Source: Hybos culiciformis
Taxonomy: Eukaryota; Arthropoda; Insecta; Diptera; Hybotidae
DNA length: 64,000 bases
Reading direction: 5' to 3'
Assembly (NCBI GenBank): GCA_964007475.1
Contig: OZ023273.1
Location: forward strand, 85,199,712-85,263,711
The notes beneath the pieces were generated by a model. That model was not told the DNA's origin. It worked only from the letters and a program-made list of their open reading frames with translations, and ran no database searches. Below, piece after piece: positions 1-10,828 of the stretch. A program made the position numbers and the translations under genes. Numbering within the stretch: position 1 is the first letter of the stretch; every line of letters starts with the position of its first letter.

Positions 1-109
1 TTTTCCTTCAAATATTGCCTTTTTCCCAAAAAAACACCTGACTACAAAATTAATTAAATTAGGAAATTTTTACAAATTTTTAGATATAATTTTATCTGAA
101 GATTTTAAA

Positions 110-584
110 ATGACTCTAGATTTGAATAATACTTTAGATGGCACTAGGGACATTTTTCAAAAGCCAAGGACTAAATTATATCAAAGACGGTCTGCCATCA
201 TAGAAATAATGTGGAATGAATTGGATCAGGACAAAATTACTTTATACATCTTTTTTATCCAAGATGACAAATTGGCAAAACAAAATGATGGATCAAAATT
301 TTTCTTATAAAGATAATCCAGAAGAGCAAAGTGGAGATGATTCTGATGATTTTCTCGAGGAAGAAATTATTAATAATAATAATAGTAATAATAATAATGA
401 TGATTTGGTCTGCATTATTTGTTTTGAAAAAAGAAAAAGCATTATGCTGAGACCTTGCAATCATTTGAAATTATGTTCTGATTGCTACAGAACAATTTGT
501 GAGAATGCAATGAGGGGCCATTCAGAAATTTTATGTCCTTATTGCAAAAGTATAGTTAAAAATTGCGAAAATTTTTTTTTGTAA
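110..584 (+). pseudogene. RING-finger (C3HC4) protein gene, probably frameshifted
   Basis: Two overlapping open stretches appear to be one gene. The first (110-310) starts at an ATG and reads as ordinary protein. The second (open from 216) becomes convincing only after about 300, with an acidic stretch, an Asn run, and a C-terminal RING: CIIC near 410, PCNHLKLCSDC near 450-485, and CPYC near 535. The spacing fits a C3HC4 RING of the IAP/MDM2-like C-terminal type, which in known families binds an E2 and acts as a ubiquitin ligase. The frame change falls in an A/T homopolymer at about 290-310, so a 1-nt indel (real or sequencing) is the simplest explanation. An intron is an alternative. The stop lies at 582-584. 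No BIR domain is visible, so assignment to IAP is not supported. It may be a host gene or viral-element cargo. Confidence 0.5.
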
Positions 585-884
585 TATTGTTTAATGTAAT
601 AACTTTTTTTTTGGTATTGTTAATTGAATTGTTTTTGGTATTGTTAATTAAATTTTTTTGAAAAGTTGAAAATTTTTTTTTATTTTTTCGTAAATTATAT
701 ATTATTTTTCAATTAATTAAGCGTTCTTTTTAACAATATTTCTTCAAAAGTTAATTATGAGAGGCGAGGTAGCACGCGGCGCGCGGGGGCCCGTTGGATC
801 GCAAGCGCCGTGCATACACATCCCCGTGCTTCGACGAAGAAAATTCTGACTCGTCCGATACAGATAATGATGATGGATTTGGAA
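585..884. other. Spacer with a GC-rich patch
   Basis: Mostly T-rich sequence without a gene. A GC-rich patch at about 760-835 (GCACGCGGCGCGCGGGGGCC) stands out sharply from the AT-rich surroundings. It is followed at 832-907 by a short open acidic stretch (DEENSDSSDTDND), ending in TAA at 905-907. This acidic run resembles N-termini of some transposases, but it is too short to assign. Confidence 0.35.
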
Positions 885-1165
885 AAGGACATAAAGTCAA
901 GATCTAAAGGGACATAAAGCCAATTGACCTTATGTCGCTTTGCAAAAAATATTTAGAGTGACATAAAGTAAATTGACTTTAAGTCACTTTTAAAAACGAC
1001 ATAAAGTCAATTGACTTTATCTCTTCTTCTAAAATGTGACATAAAATCAAGATCTAAAGTGACATAAAGTCTATTGATCTTTTGTCACATTTTAGAAAAA
1101 GACATAAAATCAATTGAATTTTCAAAGCGACTTTAAGTCAATTGACTTTATGTCACTTGACGTAA
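885..1165. repeat. Palindromic repeat array (GACATAAAGTCAA motif)
   Basis: The half-site GACATAAAGTCAA and its reverse complement TTGACTTTATGTC recur about every 30-45 bp, alone or joined as complete palindromes. Variants include GACATAAAGTAAATTGAC and GACATAAAATCAAGATC. About ten half-sites can be counted by eye. Several are separated by AAAAT/ATTTT spacers. It could be satellite-like, a MITE remnant, or a cluster of protein-binding sites. No coding potential is seen. Confidence 0.75.
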
Positions 1166-1946
1166 AGGCACCCCCCCGAGTCTTCTACTGAGCTATGTCA
1201 GTAATATACAACAATGTATTAAAAAGAAAATATAAATTCGGTAAAAAAAGAGACAAGTTAAGAGCGAAGTTCTTTAATTTAACAAGATAAATATTTATTT
1301 TAAAAATGTAGCATTTTAAATCAACAAAAACTTTTTTTTTAACAATGCCGTATTTACTTTGACAATTTTTATTGTTATATGTACCATTTTTAAATAACAA
1401 CAAAAACATTATTTCAAAAGCTTTTATGGTCATATCAACAATTGAATGTGAAATTGTTATAATAACAGAAGAGTTTTTAATTTAAAATAGAGAATAGTAA
1501 AATTTTATTTCTTTCGAATGAAACATATTATTTAAAATAACAATTAATGTTGTTAAAATTACAATTTTCAGCTTTTACTAAATAACTGTTTGAAACATTT
1601 TAAAATAACAAAATCAAATGTTAAAATAAGAAGAATCTTTACTTAGATCAATTACTTATTAGTTTAATTTAAAAAATTTCTCTTTAACATCAACAATTTT
1701 TGTTTAACAGTTAAAAACAGTTAAAAATTGTTAATTTTACCTAGCATTTTTTTTCTGCGTGTAAAATTATAAAATAAAATAATTGATTTACAGTCAGAAC
1801 TGAAAATGTTGTTATTAAATTATTTTATTTTTTACAAATTAAGAAATTTTCATTAAAAAAACATTATTAAATTCATATAAAAAAGTAAATATAAACATTT
1901 CAGTTAAATAATAAGAAACAAATGAAAAGAAATTAAAACTATTATT
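1166..1946. other. AT-rich spacer, no gene seen
   Basis: The sequence is AT-rich with homopolymer runs. A minus-strand reading of 82 codons at 1185-1433 has a low-complexity composition and no recognisable motif, so it is not called. It may contain the left end of the hAT element that follows, but no terminal repeat matching the right end at 4099 was found here. Confidence 0.4.
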
Positions 1947-3776
1947 TTAATGTGATACTTGTGTATTCATACCCTCTACCAATTTTTCAAATTCAGGAGT
2001 GTAATTTGACAATGACAGTCTTAATGAATCTGCTGTGTGCAAGTCTGTTAGACAGGAACGATGTTTCGTTTTTATCTGCTTTAAGTAAGAAAAGGCGGAT
2101 TAACATAAATAAGTGGATCCAAACATGAATGGATATATTCACAGCATTTTTTTATATTTGGATACTTATCTCGACAAACGTACTCCCAAAAATTTACTTC
2201 TGATGCTCTGGGTTTAAGAAATATATGGGCATGTAATGTCAAAATTTCTTTTTGAATGACATCTTTTTCAAAGTGGAAAATTTCAGCAACTTTTTCCGCA
2301 ATAGATTTGGAATTTAAATCAGATCGGAATGGAAAAGAAAGATACTGAACAACGTCTTCAACTTTTCTAAAATCACTGAATCTGACTTCAAAATCTTCCA
2401 TAACAATTTCAATTTCTACTCTGTACTTTTCAATATTACATGTGGAATTAGGATATTTTGTCAAATGATCCTTCAGATTGGCAAAGTAGTCAAAATTGTG
2501 TTCTTTAAGATCAATAATGAACATAGCAGATTCATTTTTAAATGCATTAACAATACTTATCATGTCGCATAACGTCTTATTTTTCCCCTGCAATTTTAAA
2601 TTTAAAGTACTTAATATACTTGTAAAATCTGCTAGGAAAGCTAAATCAAATAGCCAATTTTCATCATGCAACTGCTGGTACTCATAATCTTTTTGTTGAA
2701 GAAAATTTATAATTTCACTCAGCAGATCGCGAAATCTTTGCAAAAATTTACTGCGGCTTAACCATCTCACATCAGTGTGCAACAATAAATCAGGTTGTCC
2801 GTCATCAAGTTCAAATAGGAAAAGTCGTCTTTGTAGAGATTTCCCTCGCATAGAATTGACTATCTTAAATGTTATGTCCATAATACTTTTTATATTCAAT
2901 CTTTTGCTTGTTAATACCTGTTGATGGATTATGCAATGATAGCTCAGAAAATCAGGAAAATTGTCAGATTTCTTACACAGTGCGATAAATCCGTTAATAT
3001 GACCAGTAATTGCTTTGGCTCCATCGGTTGTAATGGATACTAGCTTAAAGATTGGTATTTTAAATTTATTAATAAATTCTTCAAATGCTTCGAATATATC
3101 GACACCTCTAGTTTTCGATTTCAGAAATCATGCCCATTAGCTCTTCCTTACTAGTAAAATCATCAAATACCATACGAATAAATACAAGCAATTGGGCTGT
3201 ATCACTTACATCTGTCGATTCATCAATTTGAAAAGAAAAACATACACATTTATTAAGATCTGCATCTATTTGTTCTCTTATATTTTCACTAATCTTCTCA
3301 ACTCGGCGCATTACAGTATTTCAGGAAAGCTGTAAATCCTGAATAGCAGTTTTAATTTCAGTTTTATTCCCAAAATCATTAAAAAGCGTGTCTGATATTT
3401 CTGAGAACGCGTATTTCAAAAACTCACCATCAGAAAAGGGCTTACATTTTTTTGCTATAATATGACAGACTTTGAATGAAGCGATAGTTACAGCCTTTGA
3501 TCGTAAAATGGGTTTCTTGAACATATCTTGTTGGGCTGATAATACTGATTTAAGAGCTTTTAACTTATGTTTTCTAATTGCAGTATTAAGTGGGTAATCT
3601 GTTTGATATTTACTATGAAGCGACATGAAATGCCGATCCAAATTTCCTTTTTTGGGTAATGCTACACATATTTTGCATATTAGACAACAGCATTTTCCTT
3701 TCATCATTGTAAAAAAATAAGCAAGCTCCATTTCTTCATTAAAATGATAAGTTTTCGCTTTTTTTACAGCACTCAT
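1947..3776 (-). pseudogene. hAT transposase (BED-finger, GTF2IRD2/ZBED-like), decayed
   Basis: Read on the minus strand from ATG 3776. An N-terminal BED-type zinc finger (CCLICK...GNLDRHFMSLH) is followed by the transposase core with FQIDESTD near 3215, and then a C-terminal region ending in a hAT dimerisation-type tail down to the TAA at 1947-1949. Known hAT transposases cut and paste their element with 8-bp target duplications. The frame is broken by an in-frame TGA near 3321, by a frameshift near 3105-3115 after SEIEN, and by another near 2090-2100 after VNPPFL, beyond which the open frame continues in another phase to 1949. It is closest in style to the GTF2IRD2/ZBED/FAM200-like hAT group. 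It is non-functional as read. Confidence 0.85.
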
Positions 3777-4019
3777 AATTTAAGCGGTTTAAAATAATTA
3801 CAGAAATGACTTTATATTACTGATTAACACTTAAAGCTCGACTTACTAACAGTGGACTTTTAAAATTAATGGAAATAGCAAACAAATTCAAATGTGTTAT
3901 ATTTTTCAACAAAACTACCATGTAAGCGAATATTCTGTTAAATTTTCAATTCTTTTCAAATTATAAATATCGAATTTAGGTTTAAACATTTTTTTTTTTT
4001 AACTTTCAAATACTTTGAG

Positions 4020-4099
4020 ATCGACCAATAATAGCTCTGCGATCGACTGGTCGATCCCGATCGACTGGTCGATCCCGATCGACCTGTTGGCCATCCCTG
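4020..4099 (-). repeat. hAT terminal inverted repeat and 18-bp subterminal repeats
   Basis: On the minus strand the element begins CAGGGATGGCC at 4099, a classic hAT terminus. It is followed by two and a half tandem copies of an 18-bp unit rich in GATCGACTGGTCGATC (4041-4085). It lies upstream of the minus-strand transposase, so it is the transposase 5' end of that element. The flank at 4100-4107 (ATATAGAA) would be one copy of an 8-bp target duplication; the matching left end was not found. Confidence 0.7.
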
Positions 4100-4400
4100 A
4101 TATAGAATATCCTCACCGTGAGGCTGTTGGTAATTTATTCTATTTGGCAATTGGTAGTCGTCCGGATATTGTTTATGTGTTTTATTATATGAGCCTTTCA
4201 ATGAAAAGAATTCTAGGGTTCATGTTACAGACTTGAAAATAAATTTTATATACCTTCAGCAAACAACACATTATCATGTGATCAGGTGATTTAAATTTTA
4301 ATGGTTTAAGTGATTCTGATAATGTTGGTGATTTGGAAACAAGGAAAAGCAGAATAAGTTGGGAAATCCAAAATTTCAAGGGCATTCCAAAAGCAAAGGA
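4100..4400 (+). pseudogene. Copia-type pol fragment (RT end/RNase H)
   Basis: Directly after the hAT terminus a plus-strand frame reads REAVGNLFYLAIGSRPDIVY (4114 onward), the hallmark segment after the Copia RT. After a frame break, a second segment from about 4293 reads NGLSDSDNVGDLETRKS, the Copia RNase H start (usual pattern SDSDWAGD..TRKS). The Trp of DSDWAGD is replaced by Asn. No LTR, gag or integrase is visible nearby. The hAT element seems to have landed in, and the following LINE copy next to, this old fragment. Confidence 0.75.
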
Positions 4401-4439
4401 AGAAAGATATTTTTGAACTAAAACTTTTGAACTAAAACT

Positions 4440-6845
4440 CGTTGCCGTACTGGAGGTCAATAAGGCTGTAAAAACTGTTGGCCGCCGGTTCGTAGTTCGC
4501 CATCTTGTTATTGGAACACACTAGTTTCCTTAAATTTACATTCTCTAAATAGGGATGAGCGAAAAATTTTGTATAAATTTTTCTAACATTCGTGGTTTAG
4601 AAGCGAATTTCCAAGCCGTTCAAATCTATTTGGCCTCCACTAAACCAATTGTTCTGGCTCCCTAGAGCCCAAATATTGGACAACGGAGACCCCAACCGTT
4701 TTTCAATCCCTGGCTATGATCTTCACTCCTTATACGTTGCCGAATTTCCAAGCCGTTCAAATCCATTTGGCCTCCACTAAACCAATTGTTCTGGCTCCCT
4801 AGAGCCCAAATATTGAACAACGGAGACCCCAACCGTTTTTCAATCCCTGGCTATGATCTTCACTCCTTATACGTTGCCCATAGAGGAGTCGCTGTTTACA
4901 TAAGGAATGACGTTACTTGTTATCTTATTAAAGATTTAAAACCATCAAGTCCGTTATTAAATTTTCTTTGGTTCAAAATAAGAACCAACAAACACGTAAT
5001 CCATTTTTGCTTCCTTTACAGGAGCCCGGAACTGACTGGCACTGATCACGTTGTAGAGTTTGACTTGCTGTCGGACCAAATTAATCAGATTCTGACGAAA
5101 AACCCAGCGTCTGAAATTTTGGTTTTCGGTGATTTTAACGTACACAACATATCATGGCTTAGTCATTCTAATCGCAACAGTCCTGACGGCAGATATGTAG
5201 AGTTTTTTTCAAGTCTCAATAATCTGATCCAAATCATTTCTGAACCCACCCACATTCCAGATGTAAACCATCAGGGTATTCATCTCTTGGATCTGTTTGT
5301 GACATCGAACCCAGATAATTATAGCGCGTCAACCCCTTGGAAACTCCGATCATTCTCTCGTTAGCACGTCTTTCTCTCTTGATTGTGGAGCAGGCTTATC
5401 TAGAGCTCCTTGAAAACTGGTATGGACCTATTCCCAAGCTGATTGAGATGGACTCTCCGGTTTTCTTGGACGGATGGATCTGCTTCTTGGAGAGGGATGT
5501 TGACCTTTAAACGGCTGTCATTACTGAAAGTATTTTGTTAGGGATGAAACTATTCATACCCCATAAAAAAGTACAAAATAAAACGAATTCTAAAAATCCG
5601 TGGTTCAAAGCCACCTGTGCAAAGGCCATAGCCGATAGAGATAATGCTTTTCGCGAGAATAAACATAACAATTCTATTCTTTCCAAAGAAATTATTAACA
5701 TTAAAGTTAAAAAATACTTAGAAGACAACAAATTGCTAAGTGACCAGCAATATGGTTTTCGTACGAATAGATCGACTGGTGATCTGATGACATGTTTATC
5801 CGACAAGCTCAACGCCAGTTTTCACAACTCCGGTGAGGCTTGTGTTGTTGCTCTGGATATAGCTAAGGCTTTTGATCGAGTGTGGCACTCAGCCCTGATT
5901 TCTAAAGCTAAATCATTGGGTCTTGGATCAGCTTTTGTCAATTGGACCAGCAACTTTTTGTCTGGCCGTTCTATTCGTGTTGTTGTGGATGGGTATCAGT
6001 CACATCTTTATAATATTAACTCCGGTGTACCCCAAGGGTGTGTTCTCAAACCAACCCTCTTTTTAATTTTTATTAATGATCTTCTAAAATCAACTTTAAA
6101 CCCCATCCACAGCTTCGCCAATGACAGTAACTTGGTAGCATGCTACGATTTTATTAATAGGAAATCAGCATCTTCAAATGCTGTTACTACGAAACGCGAT
6201 TTTCTACAAAGTAGCATAAATCACGACCTTTTCAAAATTTCACAATGGGGTATTCTCAACAGAGTTGAGTTTAATGCATCCAAAACACAATGCTGCCTAA
6301 TTTCTAGAAAGCTGTCAATTTTTGATCCTCAATTTTTTTTCCAAGGCGAAATTATTGAAAAATCTGGAAACCTTGACATTTTAGGCTCGAAAAAAACCAG
6401 TGATCTAAGCTGGAAAGTTCATATTTTCGAAACTGCAAAAAACGCAGCGAAATGTCTTGGTTTTTTAAAAAGATGTAAACAATACTTTCCCCCCCCCTGA
6501 TCTCTTAAACATTTACAAATCCTACATACGACCAAAATTAGAATACAATTCGCATATATGGGCTGGTGCTCCCAAAACCCATCTTGAGTACCTGGACAAA
6601 GTTCAGAGAAGGGCTATTAGATTGATCAATAATCACCAAACCACCAGCTCTTTAACTCACTCAATCACCGTTGCAATGTAGGCGCACTTTCCATTTTTTA
6701 CAAATATTTTGTTGGAACGGATACGTGTTCCCTGGAAGTAAAAGCCCTACTTCCTCAACTTCAAGTATTCTTACGCCAAACACGTTCCGCCTCAACGTCA
6801 CACCCGTATTTCGTCAAAATTCTCAGATGTGATAGAACGAGCTTC
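4440..6845 (+). pseudogene. Jockey/CR1-like LINE copy 1, internally deleted
   Basis: Homologous to the intact LINE at 43447-46368. It starts in the 5' UTR (CGTTGCC at 4440) and continues through the start codon near 4555, the endonuclease region (GDFNVHN near 5130), and the reverse transcriptase. About 215 codons between the endonuclease and RT, present in the intact copy, are missing at about 5685. The catalytic FADD motif reads FAND near 6115. There are frameshifts or stops near 4660, 5360-5530 and 6497. Homology ends at about 6845, within the C-terminal region, with no 3' UTR or poly(A). It is dead, and clearly the same family as the copies at 24930-42116 and 43354-46409. Confidence 0.9.
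4605..4878 (+). repeat. 137-bp tandem duplication inside LINE copy 1
   Basis: 4605-4741 is repeated almost base for base at 4742-4878 (GAATTTCCAAGCCGTTCAAA begins each). The unit covers the endonuclease N-terminus. The intact copy has this segment once, so the duplication happened in this copy after insertion. Both repeats share the same stop-creating change (CCCTAGAGCCC). Confidence 0.9.
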
Positions 6846-7028
6846 AAAGAATCAAAACAAAATATTATTCAGGACTACGTTATCTCAGAAACTATTAAAA
6901 AAAAATTACGTTATGAAAAGTTACAAAATTGAGAAGTCAATAAATTATCTTATTTCAAAAAAAAAAAAATTAAATTTCATTAATTGGAACAGCTTAAAAA
7001 AAAATATTTTATTATTTCAGAAATTTAC
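6846..7028. other. AT-rich spacer after the truncated LINE
   Basis: No motif is recognised. A lysine- and asparagine-rich plus-strand reading (6829-7119) is low complexity and overlaps a better minus-strand exon candidate. Confidence 0.3.
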
Positions 7029-8841
7029 CCTGACGTTTGTTAGAATCTGCACAAGCAATATATATCTCGTTATGCAAATGAGGAACATTATTAAGATATT
7101 TTTCTATATAATAGGTTAAAATTTTAGTTTTCCTGATGACTTCATGCCTATTAGCATCTGTGACTAACTCTAATCTATTTCTTCGTTTTAAGTTGTTTTC
7201 CTGCTGATAGTTGACTTTATTATTCTCATTATCATTAGCAGTAGCTGCCGATTCCAATCCACTATGTTGCATAGTTTCAACACATACTAGAATACATACA
7301 AAACAACGAAATAAATCAGTTTACTGTTTTATTATTAATTAATTCGCAAACAAAGTGAATGAGTTCGATTGATAGAATTTAAAAAATTCACTTCAATGTT
7401 ATCTAATACATTGTTCGCACCTAAAAATATTTACCCAAAAAAAAGTTATTATAACTTGCTGTGATTGACTCTTTTATTTATATTACCATTACTTGTTGAT
7501 TCCAATTTATTTTTTTTTTAATTTTTCGTTGGATTTAAATTGATTGCTTCTTGTTTTTTACAAGAATTCAATTCCAAATTATCTTGATTTGAATTTGTGT
7601 TCTGTTGTGAATTTATTATTTTATCTGTATCACGATTAATAAATAACCAATTCCAAATTCTTCATATAGGTAACTAAACATAGTTGTTATGATGAATCAG
7701 TGTGCATTTTTTAGAAATAATATCAGAACCGATAATGGAAGAATCAAACAACATTATCGGTTCTGATATTATTTCTAAAAATATAACACTACAATCAATT
7801 TGATATGTTAAAATTGAGTTGTTATGTATCATTCTAATAAATCATGTTTATCTTTATAGATAATAAATTGTTTATAGTTTTTTGTTATAAAAAAGTTTAA
7901 GTAAAATATATTTATTTAAAAAAACTTAAAATAATGCATTCTCATTTTAAATAAAATTTGATAATAATTTAAATTCAATGATCTAATTTTACCTTTATTT
8001 AATTTAGATTTTTTACTTTTGCTACGTGGATAATACCCATCACAACGCTTTAACAATAAATCCAGATCTGTTGGCTGATCATTTTCTAATGAATTTGAAA
8101 ATTACAAATAGATTTTTATGATAAAGATAAATCATTATTATACCTACCTAGGTATAAATATTTTCTCAATTACAATCAGAAACGTATTTTGCTTTCAAAA
8201 TTTTGTCAGTCAAAGGGATTACCCAAAATTTTTGTTGTAAATTTTACTTTAAATCCTATACAAACATTGCAACAAAAATTGTTGGAATTATAGGTATATG
8301 TATCAATATATTCGAAATTGTGTTTTTTTTTCGGGAATAAAACTATTATTGCCATATAGTAGCCACACGGAAATAAATTATAGGATTGAAAAAAATATCA
8401 AAATATATAGGTAGTTGAAAACAAAAATTGCTAAATTTTTGCTTTTGCAACGGAAATGCCCTGATAAATACCTATTCTTGACCGTATCCGCTTTTTTTTT
8501 TAATTTGAAGGCCATAAAAAGGCAATAATATTGGGCACTTTGATATAATTGTTCGAAAACTTGGATATCCCAAAACTATTAAAATAGAGTTACGCCCATC
8601 TTGCTTAATACGGCAGTTCACAAAATTCAATAATTTAGACGAAACTTTTCAAATAACTCATCTTTATATAAAAAAATATGCTTAACATTGTAAAAATATG
8701 ATAAAAAGAAAGTTTGTAATTTTTTTTATTTTTTTTAAATTCCATTAATACTAATTGTCTTAAAATAAAATTAATACTGTTTCTTACCAAAATCTTCTTC
8801 ATCAATTTCCACATCAATGTTGCAGCGATTTTTAACTTTTT
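7029..8841 (-). CDS. Candidate spliced gene fragment, three exons, unknown function
   Basis: Three open minus-strand segments are bounded by splice-like sites and fit together in phase: exon 8788-8841 (acceptor ATAG, donor GTAAGA), exon 7993-8085 (acceptor TTAG, donor GTAAAA) and exon 7029-7286 (acceptor TTCTAG, donor GTAAAT). Each enters needing two bases and leaves with one, so all junctions keep the frame. The encoded sequence is hydrophilic and less biased than the surroundings (CNIDVEIDEEDFG; LKRCDGYYPRSKSKK; LVTDANRHEVIRKTKILTYY). No domain is recognised. Upstream exons were not resolved: a plausible open region at 8850-9150 needs two stop codons read through. Downstream it would run into the LINE at 6845. 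It could be a host gene truncated by transposons or an old pseudogene. Confidence 0.35.
7709..7780. repeat. Perfect 29-bp inverted repeat with 14-nt loop
   Basis: Arm 7709-7737 is the exact reverse complement of 7752-7780; the core is AGAAATAATATCAGAACCG. The loop is GAAGAATCAAACAA. It lies in the putative intron between two candidate minus-strand exons. Perfect arms suggest a recent MITE-like insertion or a hairpin under constraint. Confidence 0.9.
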
Positions 8842-9449
8842 CTATAATTAGTTTTTTTTACATTTTTAACTTCATTTTTATTAATTGCTTTCGAAAGTTG
8901 TTTTGGACATAAGACAGAAAAAAAGATCCATCTTCTTTAAATTTTTTAAGTTTTAATTCACTGGCTCTTCATTCTACATATGAGAACATTTGGTGACAAC
9001 AATTATTTTCCATAATTTTAACATAAGAATTTTTTATATTATTTTTTTTTAGTTATTCTTGATCACTTGAATTATTCCATAATTTTGGAGTAATTTTAAA
9101 TGTGTTTAATCGTTTTAAATAAAGATATTTCCTTGGATTGAATAACCTTTTGTAATTTTTGGAATAATATTAATTCTCTTGGTACTAAAAATTATGCCTC
9201 TGGGCATTAATTTTACGATTTTAGAGCAGTTTGTACTTGATATGATACCGAAAGAGCTTAAATATTGTTTTTTTTTTTATAAAAAAAATGTATTTGTTGT
9301 TGTTTTGTGTATAAAAATACTAGAACTTGATTTAATGCCAAAAGTCCTAAAATTTAGTAGGCCTTTTTTGTCTTAGTGTTCATTTCTTCTAGGTAATGTT
9401 TTTTTTATACTTAGTATCTGCAATTTTAGTATTTTTTTTATTTCTATAG
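8842..9449. other. AT-rich sequence, no confident gene
   Basis: The minus strand contains coding-like stretches (about 8870-9000 and 9060-9160) interrupted by TAA and TGA codons. They may be decayed exons of the candidate gene at 7029-8841, but in such AT-rich DNA all frames are partly open and I do not call them. Confidence 0.3.
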
Positions 9450-9570
9450 GAGATGGCTACTCATTCTATATCGCGCACATCGTGATCGTGCTGATTTTGA
9501 GATGTTTTTAAGAAATGTCATGCCAAAGTTAGAAATACGATTGAACGATAATTGGTTTGTTAAAGGCTAG
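9450..9570 (+). CDS. Candidate terminal exon, unknown protein
   Basis: An acceptor-like TTTCTATAG is followed by an open frame of about 40 codons with unusually balanced composition (RWLLILYRAHRDRADFEMF; KLEIRLNDNWFVKG), ending in TAG at 9568-9570. There is no start codon in the segment, so it would be a last exon. No upstream partner was identified and the protein is not recognised. It may equally be a transposon remnant, since a hAT fragment lies 700 bp downstream on the same strand. Confidence 0.25.
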
Positions 9571-10246
9571 ATGGAAGTACTTCTTCTATGTATTTTTATT
9601 TAATATACATTAATACACAAGTGTTCCAAAGCAAAACCTTTGCGACATTCAGAAAATGAGATCAGGCAAAATCGCCATGATAATTTTTTAGAATAGTGAG
9701 CCATCTATTCCAAATAAAACAGACGTTTTTTCAATCAATATTATATACTAGAAAAAAGCACAGAAAAAATAGTGCAGGCCCTAGCCTAGTAACTATGCCC
9801 TCTTTTTAGTCATTTCGAAAAGAATGCTTTATTTTTTTATTGATAAAGTACTCCTTGGTTTTTTTGTTTACATTTTAAAGTTTTTATCAAAGCCTTGCAT
9901 TCAGTGTTGCATAGTCATTCGGTTATTTTATTTATTATGTACGTTCAAAAAAATAAATAGAGGAAAGTACAAACATTGCCAAGGTCGTTTAAGAGGTGAG
10001 TTCTCCTTTTATTATATTAGATTAACATTATTTAAATTATTGTATATTATTATTAGGGTTGTGATTTTTAGGTAATTACCTTTTTTCAGTCGTACGCAAT
10101 AACAGATTTTTATTAAAATATCTCCACGTTTCGAAAAATTTGCTGTAATTTGAGCCCAATATGTTAGCGACTTTTTCTACCTATTTCATGTTTTAACGAC
10201 TATTTCGACTTTTACTAACTTTTTTAAACATTTTTGACTTTTTTAG
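9571..10246. other. AT-rich sequence, nothing identified
   Basis: An 83-codon reading at 9824-10075 is hydrophobic low-complexity sequence. A possible small exon (about 9960-9993, with donor GTGAGT) cannot be tied to anything. Confidence 0.25.
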
Positions 10247-10535
10247 GAACTATTTTACCAATTTTGTTCTTACATTAAAGGCCGTCATAATAAAAAACAT
10301 CGATTTTGCAATTTTGAAAAAAATTTCAAACATGATATCTGGCGGAAGAATGATATTTGCGAGCAATATAAAGTTCAGGAAATAATCTTCTTTAAGTATG
10401 CCCCTATTACTTCGACAGAAGTTGAAAGATCATTTTCTATATATAAAAATCTTTTCAGATCTAACCGACAAAAATTTGAATTCGAAAATTTATGGAAGCA
10501 TTTTGTAATTTATTGCAATAAATCAATCAATAATT
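10247..10535 (+). pseudogene. hAT transposase C-terminal dimerisation fragment
   Basis: A plus-strand frame following a TTTTTTAG acceptor-like site runs to TAA at about 10535. It contains FFKYAPITSTEVERSFSIYK near 10390-10450 and ends with LWKHFVIYCN, matching the conserved C-terminal hAT block (YAPITSxxVERSFS) by eye. The catalytic core is absent. It belongs to a different hAT lineage from the BED-finger transposase at 1947-3776, whose C-terminus reads differently. Confidence 0.75.
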
Positions 10536-10823
10536 AATAAACTCGTTTTTCAATTTTTTTATTTCAAAATCCATGTTCATTTTGTAAGTTTTTGTGCAAT
10601 GAAATTTATATTTTTTTTAACTTTTAAATAAAATTGCTATATTAATATACTCGCACAATAAATAATATGAAAAACCCAAATTATTATCTTTTTTATCATT
10701 CGTAGATTTGAAATTTTTGTACCAAAATCTAAATTTCTGTAAATTTTTGGGAAATTTTTTTTAACTATTTTTTTAGCGACTTTTTTAGTGTCTTTTTTAG
10801 CGCCTTTTTTTTGTTTTTTTAAG
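10536..10823. other. AT-rich left flank of BEL element 1
   Basis: The flank contains a CTTTTTTAGYG-type low-complexity run at 10750-10815 (reads as Lys-rich on the minus strand) and ends in the target duplication AACTT at 10824-10828. Confidence 0.4.
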
Positions 10824-10828
10824 AACTT

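Noticed and set aside
4015..4236. 73-codon plus-strand reading joining GATCGACTGG repeats to Copia sequence
   Set aside because: It crosses the hAT/Copia boundary; only the part after 4100 is real Copia coding sequence.
8842..8861. A 20-nt GT...AG interval that would remove a stop between coding-like stretches
   Set aside because: Too short for a spliceosomal intron, and the phases do not match.
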